Shown in pieces: positions 17,737-26,837 of a stretch of 64,000 nucleotides of DNA. A program made the position numbers and the translations under genes. How positions within the stretch are numbered: position 1 is the stretch's first letter; every line of letters begins with the position of its first letter. The DNA is from an uncultured Lachnospiraceae bacterium (lineage in GTDB: Bacteria; Bacillota; Clostridia; Lachnospirales; Lachnospiraceae), in NCBI GenBank assembly GCA_947177165.1, contig CAMWTP010000023.1, positions 1 through 64,000 on the forward strand. Direction: 5' to 3'. Under the pieces are notes generated by a model. It was given only the letters and a program-made list of their open reading frames with translations, had not been told where the DNA came from and searched no databases.

Positions 17737-19607
17737 ACCTGATTTATCCTCCTCCCCGAAGAACACTGACCCTGCTCCGTTTTTTGATAATATCTGCTCT
17801 GCATCTCAAAAAGCTCCGCATAACGCTTCCCGTTTCCGAGAAGCTCCTCATGCGTCCCCTCCTCCGCGATTTTCCCATCCTCAATCAATAGAATCCTGTC
17901 GCAAAAACGGGTGGACGCAAGCCTGTGCGATATGAAGACCGCACTCTTTTCTTTGGTGAGCTCATTGTATTTCTGATAGATGTCATTCTCCGCAATGGGA
18001 TCAAGCGCGGCCGTCGGCTCATCCAGCACTACAATCGGACTGTCCTTGTACAAGAGTCTCGCAATCATCAGCCGCTGCAGTTCCCCGCCGGAAAGATCCA
18101 CGGCATTGGTGTGGACATCCCTGTCAAGGAGTGTCTCATATTTCTGGGGAAGCGTCTCGATCTTCTTTTTCAATCCCGCCTTCCCAACACAGTCCTGAAC
18201 CCTTTCCATGTCGATGTTCAGCGCGTCCTGCGCCACATTCACCGCCACCGACGCTGCGATCACGGAAAAATCCTGAAACACACCGGAGATCAGCTTATAG
18301 TAATCCCTGCGGTTGTATACCTTGATGTTGACGCCATTCAGCAGCACCTCACCCTCATCCGGGTCATAAAAACCGCAGATGAGTTTCACCAGCGTTGTCT
18401 TGCCGGCTCCGTTCAATCCCACGACCGCAAGCTTCTCGCCCGGATGAATCGTGAGATTGAGATGGGAAAATACTTCCCTCGCAGGCTCTGCCCCAGACCC
18501 GGCATAACGAAAGCTCACATCCCGCAGCTCAATCGTGTAATCCCGCCCCGCTTCCCGGTCAAGCGGCAGTCCTTCCTCCATACAGAATATCTCCTTGTAA
18601 TCCAGGAACTCCCGCACGGACTCCAGTTCCAATCCCTGTCTGTGAAGTGTGGATACGCCATCCATGATACCGCTGATCCACGCAGTAAACCCACTGACCG
18701 CCGTAAAATACAACAGAAATTCCGCAGCACCGATCTGACCGCCCAGCACCATATAGAGCAGATAGACATAGGCGATCCCATTGCGCAGTATCCCCAGTAC
18801 CAGGTCCGTCAGATCCGCCGCAAAATATCGACTTTCCCTTCTCCCGCAGAAATCAAGATAGAGCTTCATATACTTGTCGTGCAGCCCGCAAAGCCACTCC
18901 CGCATTCCGAAGATGCGGATATCCTTTGCCAGATAACGATCCTCCGCCCTGTCCAGAATGTACAGTACACGCTTAGAGATCTCCTCGTCCTCCTCCCGGT
19001 GCCGGTAATTCCACTCATTGACATAGTAATTGACCAGATATCCCAGAACGGCAGTGACCATTGTCGCAAGAATCACCACCATGTCCACACGCTTTAACAG
19101 ATACAGATAGATTGCAAATCCCAATATATTCTGCAGCAGTTCTGTAAACGTTCTCCAGATCGCCTCCCCTGCCTTATCGTTATCATTCAATGTATCATTT
19201 GTCTTAATCAGCAGATCCATAAAGTCCTGCCTGTCCCTCAGCGGATATGAGCTTGTGCTCATCTTATGCCTTACCTTATTCATGATATGAATCCGCACTT
19301 CAATCCTGCCGTAATTCAAATTCTGCTTTACATATGCCTGAAGTGCACTGGCTGCTGTAATTCCTGCCGTAAAAAGCAGAATCGTGCGCAGCAGTCCGGG
19401 TAACGTACTGTGCATTTCCAGTTTTTCCAGAATCGACGGCGCCACATACAGCTCTATCACAGATACCGCCACCGCAATCAGCCCATCCAGAACCGCGAGC
19501 CAGATGACGCTCGGAACATTTGTCTTTGCCTCCCGCAGCATAAAGAATGAATTCCTGAGTACACCGTACTTTTTCCTGTTTTTTTCTCCAAACGTTTTTG
19601 TGAGCAT
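17733..19607 (-). CDS. Type IV ABC exporter, fused permease and ATPase (first of pair)
   Basis: 624 aa. Membrane domain about residues 25-330 and nucleotide-binding domain from about 365: Walker A VGLNGAGKTT, Q-loop VFQDFSVIA, signature LSGGELQRLMIARL, Walker B IVVLDEPTAALD, H-loop ISHRLAS. ATG 19607 has GGGAGGAGGAG just upstream. It overlaps the following exporter gene by 4 bp. A terminator hairpin separates it from the upstream GHKL kinase, so it may have its own promoter as well as read-through. Likely exports a peptide or lipid; no precursor peptide gene is seen nearby. Confidence 0.88.
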   Translation of the reverse strand: MLTKTFGEKNRKKYGVLRNSFFMLREAKTNVPSVIWLAVLDGLIAVAVSVIELYVAPSILEKLEMHSTLPGLLRTILLFTAGITAASALQAYVKQNLNYGRIEVRIHIMNKVRHKMSTSSYPLRDRQDFMDLLIKTNDTLNDNDKAGEAIWRTFTELLQNILGFAIYLYLLKRVDMVVILATMVTAVLGYLVNYYVNEWNYRHREEDEEISKRVLYILDRAEDRYLAKDIRIFGMREWLCGLHDKYMKLYLDFCGRRESRYFAADLTDLVLGILRNGIAYVYLLYMVLGGQIGAAEFLLYFTAVSGFTAWISGIMDGVSTLHRQGLELESVREFLDYKEIFCMEEGLPLDREAGRDYTIELRDVSFRYAGSGAEPAREVFSHLNLTIHPGEKLAVVGLNGAGKTTLVKLICGFYDPDEGEVLLNGVNIKVYNRRDYYKLISGVFQDFSVIAASVAVNVAQDALNIDMERVQDCVGKAGLKKKIETLPQKYETLLDRDVHTNAVDLSGGELQRLMIARLLYKDSPIVVLDEPTAALDPIAENDIYQKYNELTKEKSAVFISHRLASTRFCDRILLIEDGKIAEEGTHEELLGNGKRYAELFEMQSRYYQKTEQGQCSSGRRINQV

Positions 19608-19659
19608 TGCTCCTCCTCCCTTACGCAGACCATTTCCGAAACATTCCTATCATAACATG

Positions 19660-19688
19660 AAAAGTCCCCAGCCATGCAATCCGGGGAC
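19660..19688 (-). terminator. Hairpin terminator after the GHKL kinase gene
   Basis: On the minus strand GTCCCC (19688-19683) pairs with GGGGAC (19669-19664) followed by TTTTC. A further GGGGACGAAATG copy at 19704-19715 makes a short direct repeat. Lies between the kinase stop (19723) and the exporter start (19607), so regulator genes and exporters may be separately expressed. Confidence 0.6.
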
Positions 19689-19722
19689 GAAATGCATATA
19701 CCGGGGGACGAAATGGATTTGC

Positions 19723-20382
19723 TCACTGCGGCAGCAGAATCTCCGTGGTGAAAGCTCCATCCTCGCTGTTTCTGCGGATATAGCCCTGATAGCGCTCAAT
19801 GATGGTGTCTATCCGCACCAGTCCGTAACCGTGCCCATTGCCTTTGGAGGTCCGGAAGCGCCCGTTTTCCTTATGCTGCTTCTTTACCGCAGTGCGGTTC
19901 GTAAAAGACATATAGAGCTGTGTATTTTTCATATCCATATAGACGCGGATCATCCGCTCTTCTTTTGGCAGCGCCATGCTCGCCTCGATGGCGTTGTCAA
20001 AAAGGTTCCCAATAATGATACACAGATCGATCTCCGCTGTCGTGAGCTCCACCGCCACATGGGCGTCCGCCGTCACTGCGATATCCTTCGACTTTGCCAG
20101 CGATATCTTGCTGTTGAGTATGATATCGGTCATCTTGTTTCCTGTCTTCAGCGCCATATCCACGGTATTTAAGTCTGTGTCCAGCTCGTCCAGATAGCGC
20201 CTGATATCATCCAGCGCGCCCATATCCGCATAGCTCTTGAGCACCTGGATATGGTTGCGGTAGTCGTGCCGCCACCCGCGCATCTGGCGGTACATATTCT
20301 CCACCTCCGCGTAGTGCGTTGCCAGCAGATCGCTCTGATAGGACGCAATGCGCCTGTCGATTATTTTGTCAAATATAGACAC
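19723..20382 (-). CDS. GHKL-type sensor histidine kinase without membrane segments
   Basis: 219 aa. Phosphoacceptor region MRGWRHDYRNHIQVLKSY (H39 is the likely phosphorylated residue, the HDxxNH motif of AgrC/CitA-like kinases), then HATPase_c_5 with NLFDNAIEAS and GHGYGLVRI. Typical AgrC-like kinases have about six membrane helices first; none is present here, so it is a soluble kinase core. Start is GTG 20382 with GGAGAG 7 bp upstream. It follows the LytTR regulator by 77 bp in the same operon. Confidence 0.85.
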   Translation of the reverse strand: MSIFDKIIDRRIASYQSDLLATHYAEVENMYRQMRGWRHDYRNHIQVLKSYADMGALDDIRRYLDELDTDLNTVDMALKTGNKMTDIILNSKISLAKSKDIAVTADAHVAVELTTAEIDLCIIIGNLFDNAIEASMALPKEERMIRVYMDMKNTQLYMSFTNRTAVKKQHKENGRFRTSKGNGHGYGLVRIDTIIERYQGYIRRNSEDGAFTTEILLPQ

Positions 20383-20459
20383 GGTAGTCTCTCCTTATAT
20401 TTTTATATTCTTATATTTTTATGTTCAAATTTGAAATGAATTTCTGGCGCCCGTTTCTC

Positions 20460-21158
20460 TTAAAAATACTGTATCATCGCGCGGTTAACCGCTTCATACA
20501 ATCCTCTGGAAAGCGGAACCTGCGTCCCATCCTTCAAGACAACCTGTGACTTTGTGATCTTTCTGACAAATCTCAAATTCACAATAAAAGACCTTCCTGT
20601 CCGGAAAAAGCTTTCGTCCAATTCCCGCTCCAGCTCGCCGAGCGTCCTTTTGACCGTGTAGTCCTCGCTGCCATGAAGCGTCACATAATTTCGCTGCACT
20701 TCCAAGTAACGGATCTCACTGACCGGAATGCGCACAATGCCCTCCGGCATCTGCAGACACAGCTCCCTCTCCCTATCCTTCACGCGCTGCACCGCCCTGT
20801 CGAGCACACTGGCCAGCCGTTCCTCCGCCACTGGTTTCAGCAGATAATGCAGCGCTTCCACATCATATCCCTCCGCAATGTAATCCATGTAGCCTGTGAC
20901 AAACACAATCTGAACCGCGCGGTCGCGCTCCCGTATCTTCGCCGCCAGTTCGATGCCGTTCATGCCGTCCGCCTTCATTTCAATATCAAGAAACAGAATA
21001 TCAAACGCCGGTTTCTCATACTGAAAAAGATATGCTTCCGCTGAGAAAAATTCTTCCACATGCACCATGACCGCACGGTCTGACGCCCATTTTTTTATAA
21101 AACCAGCCACATAGGACACATCCGCCTGCTCGTCGTCACAGACTGCTATTCTGTACAT
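20460..21158 (-). CDS. LytTR-family response regulator
   Basis: 232 aa. Receiver domain with CDDE at 7-10, phosphoacceptor D58 in ILFLDIEM and K in LLKPVAEE; LytTR DNA-binding domain from about 130 (IPVSEIRYLEVQRNYVTLHG, FFRTGRSFIVNLRFVRKI). ATG 21158 has GGGGAGGAG 8 bp upstream; the 41 codons before it in frame have no support. Such regulators bind imperfect direct repeats ahead of exporter or bacteriocin-type genes. Partner kinase is directly downstream, followed by two ABC exporters. Confidence 0.9.
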   Translation of the reverse strand: MYRIAVCDDEQADVSYVAGFIKKWASDRAVMVHVEEFFSAEAYLFQYEKPAFDILFLDIEMKADGMNGIELAAKIRERDRAVQIVFVTGYMDYIAEGYDVEALHYLLKPVAEERLASVLDRAVQRVKDRERELCLQMPEGIVRIPVSEIRYLEVQRNYVTLHGSEDYTVKRTLGELERELDESFFRTGRSFIVNLRFVRKITKSQVVLKDGTQVPLSRGLYEAVNRAMIQYF

Positions 21159-21237
21159 CGCAACGTACTCCTCCCCTGCAGAAAAATATTTATGCTCACG
21201 ATTCGCGCTGCTTTGACGCGGCAGCAAACAATAACTT

Positions 21238-21267
21238 ATTATACAATGAAATGCGGCCAATATGCAA
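21238..21267 (-). promoter_or_regulatory. Promoter of the LytTR/GHKL operon
   Basis: Minus strand TTGCAT (21267-21262), 18-bp spacer, TATAAT (21243-21238), about 80 nt before the start codon. Confidence 0.6.
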
Positions 21268-21286
21268 CGATGCCGCAGCATTTCGC

Positions 21287-21315
21287 TTTACACTCCGCTC
21301 CGAATCCGCTATAAT
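21287..21315 (+). promoter_or_regulatory. Promoter of the Cof-type HAD gene
   Basis: TTTACA (21287-21292), 17-bp spacer, TATAAT (21310-21315). Divergent from the LytTR promoter with only about 20 bp between their -35 boxes. Confidence 0.7.
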
Positions 21316-21404
21316 ATACATAAAATACAGGAATCCAGCCCTGATCGGGGCAAAACTTAAAAACTACAAAACTGCGGAAACCAAAACAAGGATACAACAC
21401 CATC

Positions 21405-22268
21405 ATGAAAAGAAATCCAAAAGTACTATATGTAACAGACTTAGACGGCACACTGCTGCATCACAACGAGCGCATCTCCGCATGGAGCTGTGACACACTG
21501 AACGGTCTCATAGAAAAGGGAATGCTTTTTTCTTACGCCACGGCACGCTCCATATTTACATCCAGCGTCGTCACGGAAGGATTGAACCCCCAATTACCTG
21601 TTATCGTCAACAATGGCAGCTTCCTCATGAATCCCCACTCCAGAAAGCGGATCTTAGTCAATCAGTTCAGCCGTGAGGAGGCACAGGACATCTATGCGAC
21701 ACTTTGCAGACACCAGATCACACCGCTTGTGGACGCCATCATCGATGACCGCGAACGCTTCTCCTATTTTGAGGAAGCGGTCAATCCTGCCCTCGCCGAA
21801 TTTATTGCGGGGCGCAAAGATGACGGGCGCGACAATCCATTAAAATCCGCAGACTTCCGCAATGACCGAAGCACAGAAAATGACACCGGTGTCATTTTGC
21901 GGGGCGATGTGTTTTATTTCACCTGCATCGGAGAGGAGGAAAAGCTCCGTGCGGCCTACGCGGAATTAAAGCCTGCCTGCAACTGCATTTTCCAGTATGA
22001 CATTTATTCCCATGAACCATGGCTGGAAGTGATGCCTCACACTGCGTCAAAAGCCCACGCCATCCAGCAGTTAAAAGAGCTCTACAAATGTGACAAGGTT
22101 GTCGTATTCGGCGACGGCGCAAACGATATTCCCATGTTTGAAATTGCCGACGAAGGCTATGCGATGGCAAACGCGATCGATGCGCTAAAAGAGATTGCGA
22201 CCGCCGTCATCGACAGCAACGGGAATGACGGCGTGGCAAGATGGCTGATTGAGAATGCTGTGTATTAA
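21405..22268 (+). CDS. Cof-type HAD-IIB phosphatase
   Basis: 287 aa. Motif I YVTDLDGTLL (DxDGT), motif II YATARS, a cap domain (about 90-200), and motifs III/IV with K in ASKAHAIQQL and VVFGDGANDIPMFE. These are all of the Cof/YidA-like sugar-phosphate or nucleotide phosphatase group. A SHEPWLEVMPHTASK segment precedes motif III as usual. Substrate unknown. Start ATG 21405 has a weak AAGGA 13 nt upstream; no better start exists. It is monocistronic and closed by a strong terminator. Confidence 0.88.
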   Translation: MKRNPKVLYVTDLDGTLLHHNERISAWSCDTLNGLIEKGMLFSYATARSIFTSSVVTEGLNPQLPVIVNNGSFLMNPHSRKRILVNQFSREEAQDIYATLCRHQITPLVDAIIDDRERFSYFEEAVNPALAEFIAGRKDDGRDNPLKSADFRNDRSTENDTGVILRGDVFYFTCIGEEEKLRAAYAELKPACNCIFQYDIYSHEPWLEVMPHTASKAHAIQQLKELYKCDKVVVFGDGANDIPMFEIADEGYAMANAIDALKEIATAVIDSNGNDGVARWLIENAVY

Positions 22269-22313
22269 AAAGCGGAACAGAGCGCGTTATCATGCACCCT
22301 GTTCCGCTTTTTT
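22267..22313. terminator. Bidirectional terminator overlapping the EAL gene's last codons
   Basis: AAAAAGCGGAACAG (22267-22280) pairs with CTGTTCCGCTTTTTT (22299-22313). It terminates the HAD gene on the plus strand and the EAL gene on the minus strand; its right arm lies inside the last codons of the EAL gene. Confidence 0.88.
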
Positions 22314-24200
22314 ACTCTCAAGATATGCTATAAATTCATCTTCCGGCAGCGGCTTTGAGAAATAATACCCCTGTATGTGGCTGATTCCCAAATCCTCCAT
22401 CGTCTGGTACTGTTCCTTCGTCTCGATGCCCTCCGACACGATTTCCAGATTCATGCCATGGATCATATGGATCGCCGCCTCCATGACATATTTCGCCTTG
22501 CCGTTTTCAAAGTAAGAGTTTGTCATGCTCCTGTCAAACTTGACAATATCTACCGGCATATCGACGATGTAGTTTAAGTTGGACTGCCCTGTACCGAAAT
22601 CGTCCAATGAAAAATGCACTCCGTATTCCATCAGATTTTCCATATTGCCGAGCAGCGTCTTTTTGGCATTGGTGGAAGCCGACTCTGTGATTTCCAGATT
22701 GATGTACCTGGGGTCAACGCCGTACCGCTCCATAATGTTGATGTAGTCCTGCGCCAGATTTTCGTAGGCACACTGTACCACAGACAGATTCACTTCAATA
22801 TAGTGCATGCCGTACTGCTCCAGCGGATGTTTTCGAATAAATCCGCACACCTTCTCAAACACGAGCTCCCCTAGCTTTAAGATCATACCGCTCTCCTCCG
22901 CAGTGTCGATAAACACGCCCGGCGGAACGATTTTATTCTCCCGGTCACGGATGCGCACCAGCGCCTCCGCCGATGTGATATGCTGCTCACTCGTCGAGTA
23001 TATTGGCTGGTAAAATACTTCCACGCGGTCATTCTCAATCGCGTCTATGATCAGCTGCTCCACTTCCCTCTTGCGGTACATTTTGTCGACACTGTCCTTT
23101 TCAATGCGGAAGAAATCATTCTCAGAAAACTCTTTCTCCTCCTGCCTGATGTAGCGGACAAGATACAGCAGGTTTTCCGTCTGGTCCACTACATCCGCAT
23201 GCGGCAGATACAGCCAGCGCGGATGAACCAGACTGGCGTTGCCGTCTCCCCAGCCCGCCTGAAACCGTCTGCGGATTTCCGCAACGCCTGCCTCGGCAGT
23301 TTCCGGTTCCGCAAACAATACGAAATATTCATCCTCCGCATTTTTGAAAGCAAGGGCGTCCGGCAGTTTTAATAAATACTCGACGATTTCCATTCTGACC
23401 AGATCACGCTTTTCCAGCTGTACATTCTGATATGCGTTGTTTTCAAAAAGAATCACCAATACCGCGAAGTCTTTCTCTTTTGCAAATAGCTGTTTCATAT
23501 ACTGATACAGCGCACCGCTGTTGAACAATCCCGTACTTCTGTCCAGATTTGTCTCCGGATTTTCCAATTTCAGATACAGCACCATGATCCCGATCGAACC
23601 GGCATATCCCACAATCAGGACATTGGTGTACATGAACTGTATCTGTGACGCGACGATCCATGCCACGAGCCAGATACATACCGCCTCTCTGCGCCGGGGA
23701 TTGATTCTCGCTTTCTCCTTCTTCATCAGATAAAAAATCCTGACGAAAAAGATAAGTGCCACCCCATAAGTGACATAGACGCTGGGACCATACGTGTACA
23801 GCACTTCTGTGCCGTCCGGCGAATAATTGTAATACAGAGGTGCCGCATATGTGCCAATCACGCCAAGAACCTCAAGAACCAGATATTTCCTCATATCGCG
23901 CCAGTACTCATCCCGCTTTGCATAGATATCCACGCACATGTACCCCAGCGCGCTGATTGCAACGCCGAGCAGCGTGATCAAATATGTCTTTGCGATAAAT
24001 TTTGCAAACGGCTCAGACAGCACATGGCGGTATTCAATCACAATAATAGAAAAAATATCAAAGGCAATGCAGAGAAAAGACGCCCAGAAAACCACGAGAA
24101 ATGCTTTTTGGGTTTCCAGGGCGATCCGCTTCTGACGCACATAGAAATAAAAAAGTACCAACATCAAAACAACACCGCAGCATTGAATCTGTATATGCAT
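22290..24200 (-). CDS. Membrane c-di-GMP phosphodiesterase (degenerate GGDEF + EAL)
   Basis: 636 aa. About seven hydrophobic helices in residues 5-210 form a membrane sensor. A GGDEF-like region (about 225-345) begins TGLFNSGALYQYM but has no GG(D/E)EF motif, so it cannot be a cyclase. The EAL domain (about 385-625) has SAEALVRIRD, NLEITES, DDFGTGQSN, KFDRSM and EGIETKEQ, that is, all metal- and substrate-binding motifs. Expected reaction: hydrolysis of c-di-GMP to pGpG. ATG 24200 with GAGAGG upstream is preferred to ATG 24224. It has its own promoter. Confidence 0.9.
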   Translation of the reverse strand: MHIQIQCCGVVLMLVLFYFYVRQKRIALETQKAFLVVFWASFLCIAFDIFSIIVIEYRHVLSEPFAKFIAKTYLITLLGVAISALGYMCVDIYAKRDEYWRDMRKYLVLEVLGVIGTYAAPLYYNYSPDGTEVLYTYGPSVYVTYGVALIFFVRIFYLMKKEKARINPRRREAVCIWLVAWIVASQIQFMYTNVLIVGYAGSIGIMVLYLKLENPETNLDRSTGLFNSGALYQYMKQLFAKEKDFAVLVILFENNAYQNVQLEKRDLVRMEIVEYLLKLPDALAFKNAEDEYFVLFAEPETAEAGVAEIRRRFQAGWGDGNASLVHPRWLYLPHADVVDQTENLLYLVRYIRQEEKEFSENDFFRIEKDSVDKMYRKREVEQLIIDAIENDRVEVFYQPIYSTSEQHITSAEALVRIRDRENKIVPPGVFIDTAEESGMILKLGELVFEKVCGFIRKHPLEQYGMHYIEVNLSVVQCAYENLAQDYINIMERYGVDPRYINLEITESASTNAKKTLLGNMENLMEYGVHFSLDDFGTGQSNLNYIVDMPVDIVKFDRSMTNSYFENGKAKYVMEAAIHMIHGMNLEIVSEGIETKEQYQTMEDLGISHIQGYYFSKPLPEDEFIAYLESKKAEQGA

Positions 24201-24251
24201 TGTATCATCCTCTCGCAGTTCCAATTTTTTCCTTCACTCTCACATATCCTT

Positions 24252-24280
24252 ATTATACAAAACAATATCTGCGGGCGCAA
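24252..24280 (-). promoter_or_regulatory. Promoter of the EAL gene
   Basis: Minus strand TTGCGC (24280-24275), 17-bp spacer, TATAAT (24257-24252), about 50 nt before ATG 24200. Confidence 0.6.
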
Positions 24281-24310
24281 GTCTTTAAAAGGATGAAATT
24301 CTCACAGCTT

Positions 24311-26371
24311 TTACTCTGGGTCAGACGCCCCTTCCTCAGCCTCGTACTTCTCCTCCTGCGCTTCCGAATCACGCTTTGCTTCATCGGATTCCTCCTCGGC
24401 GAAATTCCAGTCCGGCAATTCCTCTCCGCCAAACAGCGCTGTCACTTCCTCCTCAGTCATATACGCTGCACTCAGGATCTTGTTCCTGATGCTGCGGGTT
24501 ACTTTCACATCCACTGTGCCGGCGGGATTCCACTGAAGTGTCCTGATCACCTGCTCCCCGTCATACGCATCGAAAAATACGCGGACAAGCTGGTTCTGAT
24601 AGTAAAAATCCTGTCCGTTCCTGGTAATGCCCCACTCCTGATACTGTATGGCATCCTCCTGTTCGGCTTTCAATTTCCATTGCTCCAAGTCCTCTGAACC
24701 CATCAGAAGATACCGGAAATCAACAGCCATATCCTCCTCCTCTGCCCTGTCCTGCCAGCTTTTGTATAGGTCTGCACTCATTTCCTCTACAAGAACAGCG
24801 AAAAAATCAATCGCGCCATCCGCATATGCTCTCTCGGCATACTCCGCAATCAGCGGGCTGCCGCTGTCCAGACTGCCTGTCAATATCGCAAAAAAACTGA
24901 TGGCATCATCCGCATATGCCCTTTTGGAATACTCCGCAATCAGCGGACTGCCGCTGTCCAGCCGAAAGACCGCCGCGGAAAAGAAACTGCTGGCATCATC
25001 TGTATACACTTTGTCAAGCCATCTTCTCTGGGCAGACTCATCCAGTGCCGAAAACACTGCGCCAAACTGAGACGGCATATCCGCCTCGTAATACTGCGCT
25101 ACCAGCTCCTCCATGGATTTCCTGTTTTTGTCGTCTACATTGACATTCCCACTCAGCGCACTCTGAACTCCGGCGCTTTCATATTCGATATTCTGTTTTC
25201 CGCTTTTCTGTTTTTGTGTATTTTCAATCTTTGTCGGTTCAATTGATGTGTCGTTTATCTCTACCTGGGCAACATTCACTATTTTGACCGGTTCCACATA
25301 GGCTCCCATCACCGTCGCTCCCATCGCCATCGCAGCGGCAGACACGACGGATACCGTCGTAACCAGCTTTGAACTTTTTCTGAATTTCATTATCGCACCC
25401 AGCCTTTCTTTCAGCAGATCTGCACTCTCGTTGAGCGTCACAGAGACAGGGTAATCCCTGAAACTCCCACCTGTTCCCATCGCACGCATCAGCATATCCC
25501 CATAGGCACGCCGTTCCTCTTCCCCGATCGCCCTGACCACCGCCTCATCACAGGAAAGCTCACAGGCACGGTTGATTTCCCGCCCCATCAGCCAGACCAG
25601 CGGATTGAACCAGTGCAGACAGACCGTAAACTGCACCAGCCATTTGTAAAACATATCTTTTCTCTTATAATGAATCAATTCATGCCAGACGGTGTACGTA
25701 AAATCTTCCTTCGTCAAATCTGCTGTCGGCAGAATGATGCAGGGGCGCAGGAAACCAATCAGCAGCGGCGATGAAACCAGACTATTGACATACAATTCCA
25801 CCGGGCGCCTCACACCGGTCTGCTCCCCGGTCTGTGCCAGTCTGTCCAGCAGATCCGTATCAGAAATTTCCCTGTGTCCAGCCTTGACATATTTCACAAA
25901 GCTCTGGTAGATCGTCACTTTCCGAAGCAGCAGGAGCAGGGCAGCCGCAAGCCATGGAATCCACAGATTCTGCAGCAGCTTTTCCCCAACGCTGTCTATG
26001 GAAATTTTTGTAATCGAATCCCCGACAACCAGCGCCCTGCTGACACTCTGCCCTGATTCCTGATCCTGTATGGAAGACTCCTCCATCGGAACAGCCTGTC
26101 TGGTGCCTTTCTCCGCCTCAGCGGCTGTCGACGCCTGAATACTGGCATCTTCTGCCTGGTCTATCTGATTCATGTTTGTAAAAAGCGCCCCGACAATGTT
26201 CGTTTCCGGTGCAATCGGCAAAAGCAGGCGCGCAATCACCACCAGCCAGATATAGTACTGCCACTGTCTGCTGAACCTGTTTTTAACCAGAGACTTGCAG
26301 AGAAGCAAAACAACAATCAGCAGTGAACCTGACAGCGACAGCGAAAAGACAATTTTCATCACAACGCTCAT
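24311..26371 (-). CDS. BlaR1/M56-family membrane metallopeptidase
   Basis: 686 aa. N-terminal membrane helices (about 5-27, 35-55, 135-150), a zinc-peptidase M56 core with WHELIHYKRKD (HExxH) near residue 230 and ACELSCDEAVV as the downstream zinc-ligand helix, then a helix near 340. The extracellular part has no penicillin-binding SxxK/SxN domain; instead it has 30-residue repeats and an acidic tail. Family logic: an outside signal activates the protease, which leads to loss of the BlaI-type repressor encoded just upstream. Start ATG 26371 overlaps the repressor stop by ATGA. The ligand is probably not a beta-lactam. Confidence 0.87.
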   Translation of the reverse strand: MSVVMKIVFSLSLSGSLLIVVLLLCKSLVKNRFSRQWQYYIWLVVIARLLLPIAPETNIVGALFTNMNQIDQAEDASIQASTAAEAEKGTRQAVPMEESSIQDQESGQSVSRALVVGDSITKISIDSVGEKLLQNLWIPWLAAALLLLLRKVTIYQSFVKYVKAGHREISDTDLLDRLAQTGEQTGVRRPVELYVNSLVSSPLLIGFLRPCIILPTADLTKEDFTYTVWHELIHYKRKDMFYKWLVQFTVCLHWFNPLVWLMGREINRACELSCDEAVVRAIGEEERRAYGDMLMRAMGTGGSFRDYPVSVTLNESADLLKERLGAIMKFRKSSKLVTTVSVVSAAAMAMGATVMGAYVEPVKIVNVAQVEINDTSIEPTKIENTQKQKSGKQNIEYESAGVQSALSGNVNVDDKNRKSMEELVAQYYEADMPSQFGAVFSALDESAQRRWLDKVYTDDASSFFSAAVFRLDSGSPLIAEYSKRAYADDAISFFAILTGSLDSGSPLIAEYAERAYADGAIDFFAVLVEEMSADLYKSWQDRAEEEDMAVDFRYLLMGSEDLEQWKLKAEQEDAIQYQEWGITRNGQDFYYQNQLVRVFFDAYDGEQVIRTLQWNPAGTVDVKVTRSIRNKILSAAYMTEEEVTALFGGEELPDWNFAEEESDEAKRDSEAQEEKYEAEEGASDPE
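24740..25010 (-). repeat. 90-bp (30-aa) tandem repeats in the M56 ectodomain
   Basis: Homologous positions recur every 90 bp (for example at 24821, 24911 and 25001). The two best copies share SLDSGSPLIAEY-type cores after DDAxSFFA-type starts; the third is more diverged. Units look like short helical hairpins, possibly a ligand-binding or spacer array. Confidence 0.8.
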
Positions 26372-26748
26372 TTCCCATCACGCTCCTTCTCCCAGAACTG
26401 TCTCAACTCCTCGTAATCTTCCGCCGAAATCATCTCTCTTTGAATCAGTGTTGTCACCAGCCCTTTCGCATCTCCCTCATAGAGTTTGTTGAGCAGGGTC
26501 TGCGTCTGCGCTGCCTGATAATCGGACTCTGATACGATTGCCGTATATTCGTTGCGGCGGCCGATTTTATTTGTCCTGAGCAGTCCTTTCTCCACCAGGC
26601 GGGACAGCAGCGTGATGATGGTATTCTTCTGCCATGTGCGCCCGCTGTTGGTCAATTCCTCCATAATCTGCGCATAGAGCGCACTGCCGCCGTTCTCCCA
26701 CACAATTTTCATCAATTCCAGCTCGGAATCAGAAACCTGTTGTATCAT
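26368..26748 (-). CDS. BlaI/MecI/CopY-family repressor
   Basis: 126 aa. Winged HTH of the penicillinase-repressor family: VSDSELELMKIVWENGGS, WQKNTIITLLSRLVEKGLL, and a C-terminal dimerisation helix region (QTLLNKLYEGDAKGLVTTLI). ATG 26748 has AGGAGGG 8 bp upstream. Overlaps the M56 gene by 4 bp, the normal blaI-blaR1 arrangement. Two direct-repeat boxes overlie its promoter, consistent with autorepression. Confidence 0.92.
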   Translation of the reverse strand: MIQQVSDSELELMKIVWENGGSALYAQIMEELTNSGRTWQKNTIITLLSRLVEKGLLRTNKIGRRNEYTAIVSESDYQAAQTQTLLNKLYEGDAKGLVTTLIQREMISAEDYEELRQFWEKERDGK

Positions 26749-26837
26749 ATATCATTCCCTCCTTCTATCTTTGATCGGGACAGAGCCAAAATGCTTTGGT
26801 ATCTGCAAAATTACACGGCATATGCAGATACACCTAT

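Noticed and set aside
17925-19097. 390-codon plus-strand open frame
   Set aside because: Antisense to a clear ABC exporter gene; no ribosome site and no protein-like motif.
20383-20459. Possible small signal-peptide gene between regulator and kinase
   Set aside because: Only AT-rich repeats; no start with ribosome site giving a peptide.
24740-25010. Possible CRISPR array
   Set aside because: The repeats are contiguous 90-bp protein-coding units without spacers; no cas gene in the window.
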